Positions 21,475 to 31,285 of a DNA stretch of 64,000 nt are shown here, piece after piece. The notes beneath the pieces are model-generated. The model ran no database searches. It saw nothing but the letters and a program-made list of their open reading frames with translations, and was not told the origin of the DNA. Numbering within the stretch: position 1 is the stretch's first letter; the number at the start of each line of letters is the position of its first letter. The position numbers and the translations under genes were made by a program. The stretch is from Oreohelix idahoensis (Eukaryota > Mollusca > Gastropoda > Stylommatophora > Oreohelicidae), in the NCBI GenBank assembly GCA_024509875.1, contig JAMPIV010012266.1, forward strand, positions 186,001 to 250,000. Direction: 5' to 3'.

Positions 21475-23498
21475 TGTCGTGAAATATTCTAATCCACATA
21501 TATAAATTATTAGGTAAATATAAAGCCTAACAAATAAAATTAATAAAGAGAAGAGCAATGGGAAAATAACAGTGCTGTCACAAAGAATGTACTCGAAATC
21601 CCCCTTGTTTTCTGCTTCGTCTGCAAATTGTAACGCTTTCACGTTGATATAAAAGCTTACTGTATTATTACCCGCCTTCTTCAATGAAACGTGTGCTGCA
21701 TTTCTAAGAAAAACATTGAGACGTACTGCGTAATGACCTAAATTAATCCTAACATTAATTATACTGCGTTACCAAAACGAACGAACAGATGGACAAAAGG
21801 ATAAAGAGAGAGGGGAGGGCTGAAAATCAGGAACGCATGCAACACGCGTCGCGCGATACACAAATGCTGCCATCACGCGTGTAAGTCTACATGCACTAAT
21901 TTTTTTCAGACGGACAGTGATAAAATACACTACCCTTTCCCAGAGTTAGGTTTATAAATAAAAAAAAAACTCTTATTAGAAAAGATAACATTAGATGGGT
22001 TTACGGTTGAAAACATAACAGTACCCAGACAGCACATCTTCGAAACAGGAGGTAGAAGAAATTGCATATTTTGAACGCAGCCACGTAGCTCCTTTAAATT
22101 TGTATTTTTGGGTTCCTTAGGGCTTGCTGACAAATAATATGTAAAACGTTACGCAAATAGTCCAGGAATTAATAAATTATACCCAAAATAAAATATTGGG
22201 GGTGCCTGACAGCATAAAATCATTTCTGCTCATAAGATTTTTTTTTTAACGTGTTTGAAAAAAATTTACGTTACAGAAATAGCCTACCATGTAAACTCCA
22301 AATTGATTGGAGCGCAACAAATGAAAGCCTAACCACGATTGGTCGGGCTATAAATACTATCTTGGTTGTTAGGGGAAACGGGGAAAGGTAACATTTTTTC
22401 AAACACTTGTCGAAACGGGGCTCATTGGTCAGACTCGCTGATATACACACTTGGGAGCGTTAGTTCGAAACCACTTGTTTAAATAAGATTGATAAAGCAT
22501 CAGTGCGTTGAAGCCAGCTTATATTTGGCTAAATAAAAGCCTGGAAGATAAGCAGATGGGAATTTGTGCCAGTTTGTGCCAGAATTCATTGCTAATCAAC
22601 GTATCTGTGTTTATTCGTATGAATTGTGGGACAGTGGTCTTGATGGTACTGAGCAGCACCTAGTCAGAGCTTTGCTGAATCCAGTGTCGGACAGCATACT
22701 CCTTGGTCCTTTTAGCTATCAGTGAGGTGTCTCCAGAGCCCAGAGGAGAATTCGAGCAGAGGAGTCCTTTCCTGCCGCCATCACGCCAGATAAGCTAACT
22801 TGGCCAGCTGAGCTCAACATTATGTCCCCTCATCTTGAACTGACTTTGTAAAATTAACATTAAGAGGGGAATTTACTTGTCTTAAAATCAGGAACTGTGA
22901 ACATCTCCAATACTAGTCCCTAAAGACAAACTATTGAAGTCATGATGACAAATACCAACAGAGCTTGAACAAAACAAAACCAGTATTACCTCATTTTACT
23001 ACTACACAACTGACACACATAGAACATTTGTAATAATATATGTCACTACAATATTCATATTAAATACATTCTGTACATAACTTGTAATTTAAATTGATTG
23101 TGATTCCTGGTTCCCTTGTAGTTGAATCAGGACACATATTCATTCATGCCAGTAATGAATACATATTGTTATTTGAAAAGTTACGAGTGACTTCTTTAAG
23201 ATATTCTCATAGAGTGTTATATGTATGTGAGTGTCACAGTGTTGTTAAGAGTAGTGGATTAAATTAAATTGTTTATCTGTCTGTTGTTGTGACTTACACT
23301 TCATCATACACATACCCTAGACACATAACGTAGCATCACACTATTCCAGAATAATTCTGACTGAGATATAGAGATATGTGGTAGCAAGTAAGGTTATCTA
23401 TAATACACTACTCTTAATAGATATAGATACCTTCACAGCTGATCTCAGTCAGTACACTAAGTCCCCTATAAATATTTATAACATCCCACTTCACCACA
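21475..23498 (+). repeat. 3' LTR of element A
   Basis: 2024 bp, differing from the 5' LTR at about three places: one base in a T run near 21900, one near 21959, and A for T near 23248. It also lacks the intron-like segment (junction 22628/22629). Followed by the TTAGG target duplication. Confidence 0.95.
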
Positions 23499-23569
23499 TT
23501 AGGAATAGATTGTTCTTGCTTCAGAATGTCTATGGCCCGAATCTATGTGTAGTTCTTGTCTACGTAGGA

Positions 23570-23890
23570 CGAGTATGTCTTTTATCTTGATATCTTAGTA
23601 TGTTTAAGTGGAACTATTTTTCTTGTACTGTACTTTAGGGGTCAGGTGCTTTTCGGCGGATGAAGATACGTTAGGGAGTTCTTCGGTGATGTCGAAGCCT
23701 ATGGGGAAGTCATGTCTTAGCCCTGCCCAAAGTTTGTGATCTCTTTTGATGATGGGAACGAAGATATTTTCTTCTGTGATGGTTAAATCCATGAGTTCCC
23801 TAGTGTTCATTCCATAATGCGAGGAGAAGAGCGTTTTTGTGCTTGCTAGTGTATTCCTATGTCAAGGTAAACGTACTTTTGCTGACTTCG
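23570..23890 (-). other. Unassigned open frame, possibly a degenerate coding fragment
   Basis: The minus-strand frame 23604-23810 (68 codons) starts at an ATG and has a coding-like composition (for example KRDHKLWAGLRHDFPIGFDI). I do not recognise it. It lies next to the LTR element, so it could be part of an older element or an exon. No other evidence supports a gene. Confidence 0.25.
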
Positions 23891-25005
23891 TTCATTCCTA
23901 GGCTTAAGATGGGCAGACGTTTACATGAATCTACCTATGTCAGTATGTCAGAACGACATATTATCTAGCAGCACTGATTATGTTTCTATACAGCAATTAT
24001 GAGGACAGATTATGCTGATGCTTGTGGAAACTTTGATATTCACGAATTGAATCTTTATTGAAGCTTTGTCGTACATCGTTACGGTGAGCGATGTTTACAA
24101 GACTAGAAGCCATTTTGGAATGCTATCTATTGTGGATCATTTACCAGAGAACAGGGACGCCCTTATTATCGGGTGATGATAAAGAGATCATACTTATGAA
24201 AGGAAAATCTATTATGGGTGATTTAATATTCGCTCAGAAGATATTTGCTGAATGCTATTTAAAGAAATCTCCGCTAGGGTACAAGCTACACTTATGCTAA
24301 AAGAGGTTCTGTCCAGGAGTCACCGTAAACATTATTGATTAACTGACATGACTAGTCAGTAAGGCCTGATGAAGATTTGTTAAACATTATATATTAACTG
24401 ACATGATCAGTCAGTAAGGCCTGATGAACATTTATATGAGATATGGAACTCTGAACGTTTGTATACTGATGTTCCATTGTGATTTTCCTCAACATGAATG
24501 CCAATTTGTTATTGTACACCGTGGGTCAACAATATGCTATTGATGTCGACCTGTGTTCCTGCAACTGTACCCGTTCTGTCAAGTGTGTGTGTCCCATTAA
24601 ACTGTTGAAACGTTCACAGTAGTCTGTATCCTTAACTTCTGATACGTATGAGTGAGTATTTGTACTTCCAGTCAACTTTACAGAACAGTTCACACATTCA
24701 CGTATGAACAGTCACTCTACCACTCATGATACACATTACATCCTTGTTGAGTCCTCAAGACGTTTGGAGCAAGATGACCTGTACACCTGACACTGTGCTC
24801 GGTTGTTTGAGTTGACTATTCAGTCCCAGTACATCTTTACAACGTACACTGATAAAACACAGTATACAGCATCCAAGAATAACAGCCTTTATCACTATTA
24901 CCACAAGGAAAAAAGGCGTTTATCAACCTCACACCCCTACAGCATTACCTGTTATGTTTACCAGTAAATGTCCCGGTAATCGTCCTCTTACTTTACGTTT
25001 ACTTT
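23891..25005. other. Unassigned DNA with a local duplication
   Basis: Around 24325-24435 a roughly 60-bp unit containing TTAACTGACATGA and CAGTCAGTAAGGCCTGATGA occurs twice in tandem. Otherwise nothing recognised. Confidence 0.5.
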
Positions 25006-25009
25006 TTCC

Positions 25010-25436
25010 TTTCACAGTTGCCGTGAAGCGTCGTGGGGAGCTGAGGTTTGTGTTCCCAGGCCAAGTGTGTCGCTTTGGCTGCTGTGAGCCTGTGCTGTTG
25101 TAGGATGTCTGTGTTGTTGTAGGATGTCTGTGATGTTGTAGGATGTCTGTGATGTTGTAGGATGTCTGTGTTGTTGTAAGATGTCTGTGATGTTGTAGGA
25201 TGTCTGTGCTGTTGTAGGATGTCTGTGCTGTTGTAGGATGTCTGTGATGTTGTAGGATGTCTGTGATGTTGTAGGATGTCTGTGATGTTGTAGGATGTCT
25301 GTGATGTTGTAGGATGTCTGTGTTGTTGTAGGATGTCTGTGATGTTGTAGGATGTCTGTGCTGTTGTAGGATGTCTGTGCTGTTGTAGGATGTCTGTGAT
25401 GTTGTAGGATGTCTGTGATGTTGTAGGATGTATGTG
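25010..25436 (-). repeat. LINE-derived 19-bp minisatellite, left arm
   Basis: 25010-25090 on the minus strand is the 3' coding end of the LINE family at 7715-8357 (shared GCCGT...AAGCGTCGTGGGGAG and GTGTGTCGCT). It runs straight into about 18 copies of a 19-bp unit, GATGTTGTAGGATGTCTGT, with GCTGTTG and GTTGTTG variants. The array stops at 25436, where a LINE is inserted, and resumes at 29554. Confidence 0.93.
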
Positions 25437-26290
25437 GGGGTGTCGGAAAGTCAGGTATTGGTAGTACCTCTGGTGAAGGGGCTGTCATGCCCTTTTTAGG
25501 GCAGCTCAGCCACCTTTGGTCCAAACCTGGCATCCAGCTCTCACCTGTGGCTCCTCGTAGCTGTCAGCATGCGACAGCGGCCACCCCCGGACAACGGCTT
25601 TGACAGGCCGGCTAAACTAGGTGAGGGTAGCCGAATGGTTATAAACCTTCGGTGAGTTAGGGTCTGCCTACCCATGCATGCGAAGACTGGATTCGATAGA
25701 CTGCGCGGAAGAAACCACCTGTTGGTTCAACGGGCATGACGGCGATTACCAGCAACGCACTGTGGAGCGTAAGGAGCACGGCGAGGCACGTAGAAAGCCC
25801 TGGTCATCCACTGCACCTGACTTCATCTCCAGTCGTCTTGACTTGTCTTGCCACTGGATTGAGATGGACCCAGGCGAGAGAGTGAGGTCGACGAATTGCG
25901 CAACTCTTCCTCACTTTAATCCAAATCACCGCGCAAGTCACTCTTTCATCCATTCATCCATCCACCCACAAGTCCTGTGGCGATGGGCGAGCGGCGAAGC
26001 GGCAGGCGTGGGTACGCTGGCAGTCGTAGTCGCAGACCTACACACAGGCGGCTCAGGCCATATGGTCGTCTTCCACTGATCGGAGCAGCAGTGGGATTCG
26101 GCAGCCCCCTGAGTGTCTGAGCAGCCCTCTTTAGGAAAGCACTGCTCACCTCCATGGCATGAGGAAGGGGCTAGAAAAGGTGCCCTAAACATTGCCTGCT
26201 TCACCATTACCTAACCAGCTTACCGCGGTTGGTGGGTACCCTACTTCGGCGGTCGACATATAAGAAAAAAAAAGGACAGATTTTTCCCCC
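25437..26290 (+). other. 5' leader of the LINE
   Basis: GC-richer than its surroundings. It includes a 133-codon open frame (25678-26079) in the same frame as the main ORF but separated from it by a stop, with no recognisable domain. It is probably untranslated leader or internal promoter. Confidence 0.5.
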
Positions 26291-26310
26291 TCATTCTAGG
26301 CGCATGGAAT

Positions 26311-26619
26311 GTGCGCACTTTACTTGACAAAGACTTTAACGCAAACAGACCTGAGAGACGAACTGCCCTGATTGGGAGAGAACTGGCCAGGTACAACATT
26401 GACATAGCAGCACTGAGTGAAACTCGACTTGCAGGCGAGGGCCAACTTTGCGAAAAGGGTGCAGGTTATACATTCTTTTGGAGCGGAAGAGGAACTGAAG
26501 AAAGACGAGAAGCAGGGGTTGGATTTGCAATCAAAACAGCAATTGTCAGCAAGTTAGCGGGGCCCCCAAAGGGAATAAATGACCGACTCATGACGGTCAA
26601 GATCCCTCTGTTCTATTGA
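26311..26619 (+). CDS. LINE endonuclease domain, N-terminal part, cut by one stop
   Basis: The frame contains the apurinic endonuclease signature: WNVRTLLD at its start (the W lies just upstream of 26311), then DIAALSETRLAGEGQL with the metal-binding glutamate, and AGVGFAIK. The open frame extends upstream to about 26080 without an obvious ATG, so 26311 is only the first alternative start. A single TGA at 26617-26619 separates it from the frame at 26659. The reading frame is the same on both sides and no other stop lies between, so one nonsense change inactivates an otherwise continuous protein. Confidence 0.88.
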   Translation: MRTLLDKDFNANRPERRTALIGRELARYNIDIAALSETRLAGEGQLCEKGAGYTFFWSGRGTEERREAGVGFAIKTAIVSKLAGPPKGINDRLMTVKIPLFY

Positions 26620-26658
26620 AGAAAACATGCCACCATCATTAGCGCGTATGCACCAACT

Positions 26659-29484
26659 ATGACAAACCAGGATGATGTCAAGGATAAGTTTTACGAAGAA
26701 CTACATGCAGTCATTGCATCAGTTCCTAAAGCAGATAAGCTCATCATTCTTGGTGACTTTAATGCAAGAGTAGGCTCAGATAACATCTCCTGGAATGGCA
26801 CTATTGGTAGGTACGGCGTGGGTCGCTGTAACAGTAATGGACTTCGTCTCCTCCAGACTTGCGCAGAACATGACCTCCTTGTCACCAACACCATTTTTCG
26901 ACTTCCTACCCGCAACAGGACCTCCTGGATGCACCCTCGCTCAAAGCATTGGCACCTAATTGACTATGTAATTGTTAGGAAGAAGGACAGGCAAGATGTC
27001 CGGGTGACCAAGTCCATGTGTGGTGCCGAATGCTGGACTGATCATCGCCTCATTGTATCTAAACTTAAAATTCGTATCCAACCAGCCAGGCGCCCTCAGG
27101 GGAAGAAAACTCAAAAGAGGCTGGATGTCACCAAACTAAAGAAGACAAAAATCAAACAGTCATTTACTGACACCTTAGAAGACCGTCTCAAATCTATCTC
27201 GCTAGACGGCCAAAGTGTGGAAACAAATTGGGCAGCCCTAAGTGAGCAGATCTACAACACTGCTACAGAGGTCCTGGGTCCTTCCATCAAGAAACAAAAT
27301 GACTGGTTTGATGAGAACTCAGATGATATAAAGCAGATGTTGGCTGAGAAACACCATCTCCATAAAGCATATTTAAATGATCCAAAATCTACATCCAAGA
27401 AAGACGCTTTCAACAACATGCGTAGAATCGTCCAACATAAACTACGCCAGATGCGGGATTCATGGCTGAGTAATAAAGCAGATGAGATCCAAGGCTTTGC
27501 TGACAGCCATGACTTGAAAAACTTTTACCTTGCACTCAAAGCGGTCTATGGTCCAACATCATCAGGATCATTTCCCCTCCTTAATGCAGATGGAAAAACA
27601 CTAATTACAGACAAGGAAAAAATTCTCCAACGCTGGGCTGAACATTTTAATAATATCTTGAACCAGCCATCATCTATTAACGACGAAGCCATCATCCGCC
27701 TGCCCCAAATTCCTATAAATGAAGCATTAGATGATGTACCAACTCTGGAGGAAACTAAAAAAGCGATTCGTCAACTGTCTAGTGGAAAGGCCCCTGGCCC
27801 CGATTCAATTCCTGTTGAGGTTTATAAAGATGGCGGTGCAGTTCTGATAGAGAAACTTCATATGATCTTCCAGCAAATGTGGCAGAGTGAAACCATCCCA
27901 CACGATCTCAAAGATGCCTCAATTATACATCTATATAAACGTAAAGGTAATCGCCAAGACTGCAACAATCATCGAGGCATATCTCTTTTATCAATCGCTG
28001 GGAAGATATTCGCCAGAATCCTTTTGAATCGCCTTACGGCTCATCTTGACAAAGGTCTTTTACCTGAAAGTCAGTGTGGATTCCGGAAAGAACGTGGAAC
28101 CACAGATATGGTGTTCGCTGCAAGACAGCTACAAGAAAAATGCCAAGAACAGCACTGTGACCTGTACACAGCTTTCATCGACTTGACAAAGGCGTTCGAC
28201 ACGGTCAGTAGAGAGGGTCTATGGAAGATCATGGCAAAATACGGCTGCCCAAAGAAATTTATCACAATAGTGCAGCAACTGCATGATGGAATGCAGGCTA
28301 GAGTTCAGGAAAACGGTGAGCTATCAGAGCCTTTCCCCGTCTCAAATGGAGTTAAACAAGGGTGCGTACTTGCACCGACTCTGTTCAGTATCATGTTTTC
28401 TGCTATGCTGACTGATGCTTTTAGAGACGGGGACACAGGAATCGACATTAGTTATCGTATTGATGGAAAATTGTTTAACCTTAGGAGGCTTCAAGCAAAA
28501 ACCAAGGTCAAATCACACACCATCAGAGATCTTCTGTTTGCTGATGATTGTGCCCTCAATGCTGGCTCAGAGGCTGATCTGCAGCATAGTGTGGATAGAT
28601 TCTCCGAAGCCTGCGCCAACTTTGGGCTTACCATCAACACGAAGAAAACAGAAATCATGTACCAACCAGCTCCTGGCACAGTTTATACTGAGCCAGTCAT
28701 CAAGGTTAATGGTGAGAAACGGAATGTTGTGAACAGATTCACATACCTTGGTAGCACACTATCCCAGAACATTGTCATTGATGATGAGGTGAACACCAGG
28801 ATCTCCAAAGCCAGCAGCACATTTGGCAGACTATACACCAACGTTTGGCATCGAAGTGGCATTAGTCTACAGACAAAGCTGAAGGTGTACAGAGCTGCGG
28901 TGCTTCCAGTGCTGCTATATGCATGTGAAACATGGACTGTATACAGGCGCCACGTAAAGAAGCTAAACCACTTCCATACAGTCTGTCTCAGGAAGATAAT
29001 GAACATCAAATGGCAAGACAAGATCCCGGATACCGCCGTTCTTGACAGAGCTGGTATCCCTAGTATTGATACTATTCTGATGCAGTCACAAATTCGCTGG
29101 GCAGGTCATGTAGTCCGCATGCCAGACCATCGACTGCCAAAGATACTCTTTTATGGTGAGATGCAGAAGGGTAAACGCTCCCATGGTGGCCAAAAGAAGC
29201 GCTTCAAAGACACGTTAAAGACGTCATTGAAAACCTTTGACATAAACCCAGACACATGGGAAGCTGCTGCGCAAGACCGAACTGCTTGGCGCACATCTCT
29301 TCGTAAAGGTGCAGCAGCATGCGAATCATCCAGAAGAGCAGCAGCGGAACAGCGGAGACAAGCTAGAAAGGACCGTGAAATAAAACCTTCACATGAAGCA
29401 AACATTCCCTGCCCACACTGTCCAAGATCTTTCCAGGCCCGCATCGGGGTCTTCAGTCACCTTCGTACCCATAGACTAACCTAA
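26659..29484 (+). CDS. LINE endonuclease C-terminal part, reverse transcriptase and C2H2 zinc finger
   Basis: 941 codons. Residues 1-150 finish the endonuclease: ILGDFNARVG near 31 and TDHRLIVSKL near 127-136, holding the catalytic Asp-His pair. A linker of about 200 residues follows. The reverse transcriptase runs from about 370 to 700, with SSGKAPGPDSIP, FIDLTKAFD, SNGVKQGCVLAP and the catalytic FADD at 627-630. The C-terminal domain has YACETWTVY and IRWAGHVVRM. A classical C2H2 finger (C-X2-C-X12-H-X3-H, residues 918-938) ends the protein. Apart from the upstream stop this frame is intact, which suggests a recent insertion. The protein would nick target DNA and prime reverse transcription there. 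Confidence 0.93.
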   Translation: MTNQDDVKDKFYEELHAVIASVPKADKLIILGDFNARVGSDNISWNGTIGRYGVGRCNSNGLRLLQTCAEHDLLVTNTIFRLPTRNRTSWMHPRSKHWHLIDYVIVRKKDRQDVRVTKSMCGAECWTDHRLIVSKLKIRIQPARRPQGKKTQKRLDVTKLKKTKIKQSFTDTLEDRLKSISLDGQSVETNWAALSEQIYNTATEVLGPSIKKQNDWFDENSDDIKQMLAEKHHLHKAYLNDPKSTSKKDAFNNMRRIVQHKLRQMRDSWLSNKADEIQGFADSHDLKNFYLALKAVYGPTSSGSFPLLNADGKTLITDKEKILQRWAEHFNNILNQPSSINDEAIIRLPQIPINEALDDVPTLEETKKAIRQLSSGKAPGPDSIPVEVYKDGGAVLIEKLHMIFQQMWQSETIPHDLKDASIIHLYKRKGNRQDCNNHRGISLLSIAGKIFARILLNRLTAHLDKGLLPESQCGFRKERGTTDMVFAARQLQEKCQEQHCDLYTAFIDLTKAFDTVSREGLWKIMAKYGCPKKFITIVQQLHDGMQARVQENGELSEPFPVSNGVKQGCVLAPTLFSIMFSAMLTDAFRDGDTGIDISYRIDGKLFNLRRLQAKTKVKSHTIRDLLFADDCALNAGSEADLQHSVDRFSEACANFGLTINTKKTEIMYQPAPGTVYTEPVIKVNGEKRNVVNRFTYLGSTLSQNIVIDDEVNTRISKASSTFGRLYTNVWHRSGISLQTKLKVYRAAVLPVLLYACETWTVYRRHVKKLNHFHTVCLRKIMNIKWQDKIPDTAVLDRAGIPSIDTILMQSQIRWAGHVVRMPDHRLPKILFYGEMQKGKRSHGGQKKRFKDTLKTSLKTFDINPDTWEAAAQDRTAWRTSLRKGAAACESSRRAAAEQRRQARKDREIKPSHEANIPCPHCPRSFQARIGVFSHLRTHRLT

Positions 29485-29553
29485 CATATTCTTAAATAAT
29501 TGGATGAACAGAGTGGTCTTCATCACCCGTGATGGACGAACAACCAACCAACC

Positions 29554-30167
29554 AGGATGTATGTGCTGTTGTAGGATGTCTGTGATGTTGTAGGATGTCT
29601 GTGATGTTGTAGGATGTCTGTGATGTTGTAGGATGTCTGTGCTGTTGTAGGATGTCTGTGCTGTTGTAGGATGTCTGTGATGTTGAAGGATGTCTGTGTT
29701 GTTGTAGGATGTCTGTGATGTTGTAGGATGTCTGTGATGTTGTATGATGTCTGTGATGTTGTAGGATGGCTGTGATGTTGTAGGATGTCTGTGATGTTGT
29801 AGGATGTCTGTGATGTTGTAGGATGTCTGTGCTGTTGTAGGATGTCTGTGCTGTTGTAGGATGTCTGTGCTGTTGTAGGATGTCTGTGCTGTTGTAGGAT
29901 GTCTGTGGTGTTGTAGGATGTCTGTGATGTTGTAGGATGTCTGTGATGTTGTAGGATGTCTGTGATGTTGTAGGATGTCTGTGATGTTGTAGGATGTCTG
30001 TGATGTTGTAGGATGTCTGTGCTGTTGTAGGATGTCTGTGATGTAGGATGTCTGTGATGTTGTAGGATGTCTGTGGTGTTGTAGGATGTCTGTGATGTTG
30101 TAGGATGTCTGTGATGTTGTAGGATGTCTGTGCTGTTGTAGGATATCTGTGCTGTTGTAGGAAGTCT
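29554..30167 (-). repeat. LINE-derived 19-bp minisatellite, right arm
   Basis: About 32 more copies of the 19-bp unit GATGTTGTAGGATGTCTGT, continuing the array at 25090-25436 beyond the inserted LINE. A few units are short or mutated (for example near 30043, where GTT is missing). Confidence 0.95.
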
Positions 30168-30870
30168 GTGATGTTGTCTATCCTTCTGACTATTGGTCTT
30201 CCCCGTGTTGTTGTAGGATGTCTGTGATGTTGCCTATCCTTCTGACTATTGGTCTTCCCTGTGTTGTTGTAGGATGTATGTGATGTTGTCTATCCTTCTG
30301 ACTATTGATATTCCCTGTGTTGTTGTAGGATGTCTGTGATGTTGTCTATCCTTCTGACTATTGGTCTTCCCTGTGTTGTTGTAGGATGTCTGTGATGTTG
30401 TCTATCCTTCTGACTATTGGTCTTCCCCGTGTTGTTGTAGGATGTCTGTGATGTTGTCTATCCTTCTGACTATTGGTCTTCCCCGTGTTGTTGTAGGATG
30501 TCTGTGATGTTGTCTATACTTCTGACTATTGGTCTTCCCCGTGTTGTTGTAGGATGTCTGTGATGTTGTCTATCCTTCTGACTATTGGTCTTCCCCGTGT
30601 TGTTGTAGGATGTCTGTGATGTTGTCTATCCTTCTGACTATTGGTCTTCCCTGTGTTGTTGTAGGATGTCTGTGATGTTGTCTATCCTTCTGACTATTGG
30701 TCTTCCCCGTGTTGTTGTAGGATGTCTGTGATGTTGTCTATCCTTCTGACTATTGGTCTTCCCCGTGTTGTTGTAGGATGTCTGTGATGTTGTCTATCCT
30801 TCTGACTATTGGTCTTCCCCGTGTTGTTGTAGGATGTCTGTGAGGTTGTCTATCCATCTGTCTCTTAGTC
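30168..30870 (-). repeat. LINE-derived 56-bp minisatellite
   Basis: About 12 copies of a 56-bp unit made of GATGTTGTCTATCCTTCTGA, CTATTGGTCTTCCCCGTGTT and GTTGTAGGATGTCTGT. On the minus strand one unit encodes a GRPIVRRIDNITDILQQH-like module, the same C-terminal LINE module that is duplicated once, at 57 bp, in the copy at 7715-8357. The 19-bp unit of the neighbouring array is contained within this 56-bp unit. The change from 57 to 56 bp destroys the repeated reading frame. Confidence 0.93.
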
Positions 30871-30892
30871 TTCCCCGTGCCCTGAACCTACT

Positions 30893-30962
30893 TGATCTAG
30901 TACAGTGAAAACTTGATCTAGTTGATGAGAACTTGGTCAGTACAGTGAAAACTACTGTTATA
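30893..30962 (-). repeat. Inverted fragment of the 21-bp satellite
   Basis: The minus strand reads TTTTCACTGTACTGACCAAG, TTCTCATCAACTAGATCAAG and TTTTCACTGTACTAGATCAA. This is the same run found at about 33246-33320 in the 21-bp array, in the opposite orientation. It sits in the LINE coding region between the AYN residues and the minisatellite. Confidence 0.85.
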
Positions 30963-31285
30963 GGCGTATAGTGGTAATCTATCGGGTTCCATTCTCATGA
31001 GATTGACAAACCACTTAATTTCCTGTCTCTATATACTTGATGCAGGATGTAGTACCCACCATTTTTCTGATGTCATAATATCTCATTCTATCTCTCCTGG
31101 TGACATTAATGGCTTTTCTTAAACATCTCATCTGACAAGATATGATTTTCCATTTTTGTGCTTTAATCAGTGACCATTTCTGACACTGAAAGAAAAGAGT
31201 TGGTAAAAGTATACTGTTTATCAGCTGTCGTTTAGTTTCTATACTGATATTCTGATGTTTGTACCTCCACACTGTTATTTTTATT
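30963..31285 (-). pseudogene. LINE C-terminal fragment, origin of the minisatellite
   Basis: The frame 31015-31272 on the minus strand encodes KHQNISIETKRQLINSILLP, KCLRKAINV-like sequence and YDIRKMVGTTSCIKYIE, matching the copy at 7715-8357. The following LMRMEPDRLPLYAYN can be read just downstream (31010-30963) after a small frame change. The rest of the C-terminus is the minisatellite, and the coding end reappears at 25090-25010. Confidence 0.88.

Larger units (their letters stand above)
15266..23498 (+). mobile_element. LTR retrotransposon A, complete, gypsy-like with Gmr1-like domain order
   Basis: This 8233-bp element has two near-identical LTRs, ends TGTCGTGAA...TTCACCACA, and a 5-bp target duplication TTAGG (15261-15265 and 23499-23503). 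I see about three differences between its roughly 2025-bp LTRs, which implies a very recent insertion. Internal order is gag, zinc knuckle, pre-integrase HHCC fragment, integrase C-terminal GPY/F module, reverse transcriptase, RNase H. Integrase before RT is unusual for gypsy-like elements and is the hallmark of the Gmr1-like group. The protease and the catalytic core of integrase are missing, so it is probably non-autonomous. No env-like frame follows RNase H. Confidence 0.93.
25437..29553 (+). mobile_element. Nearly intact 4.1-kb APE-type LINE inserted in the minisatellite
   Basis: 4117 bp flanked by the 12-bp target duplication AGGATGTATGTG (25425-25436 and 29554-29565). The flank is a rare variant (TATG) of the array unit (TCTG), so the duplication is not merely array periodicity. 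It has a roughly 870-bp leader, an endonuclease-RT frame broken by one stop, and a 3' end of short GAAC/AACC repeats. The RT type is in the broad RTE-like range of APE LINEs by inspection, but I cannot fix the clade. Confidence 0.93.

Noticed and set aside
21313..21684. Minus-strand frame beginning MKKAGNNTVSF, also at 229-606 and 15236-15475
   Set aside because: It recurs only because it lies in the three family A LTR copies. It has no domain, and its 3' end differs in each context.
25012..25533. 173-codon minus-strand frame of HRHPTT/DILQ repeats
   Set aside because: It reads through the 19-bp minisatellite and into the inserted LINE leader, so it is not a conserved gene. The repeat is LINE-derived.
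29554..30870. Possible CRISPR-like array
   Set aside because: Units are directly abutting with no unique spacers, the genome is eukaryotic, and the units derive from a LINE.
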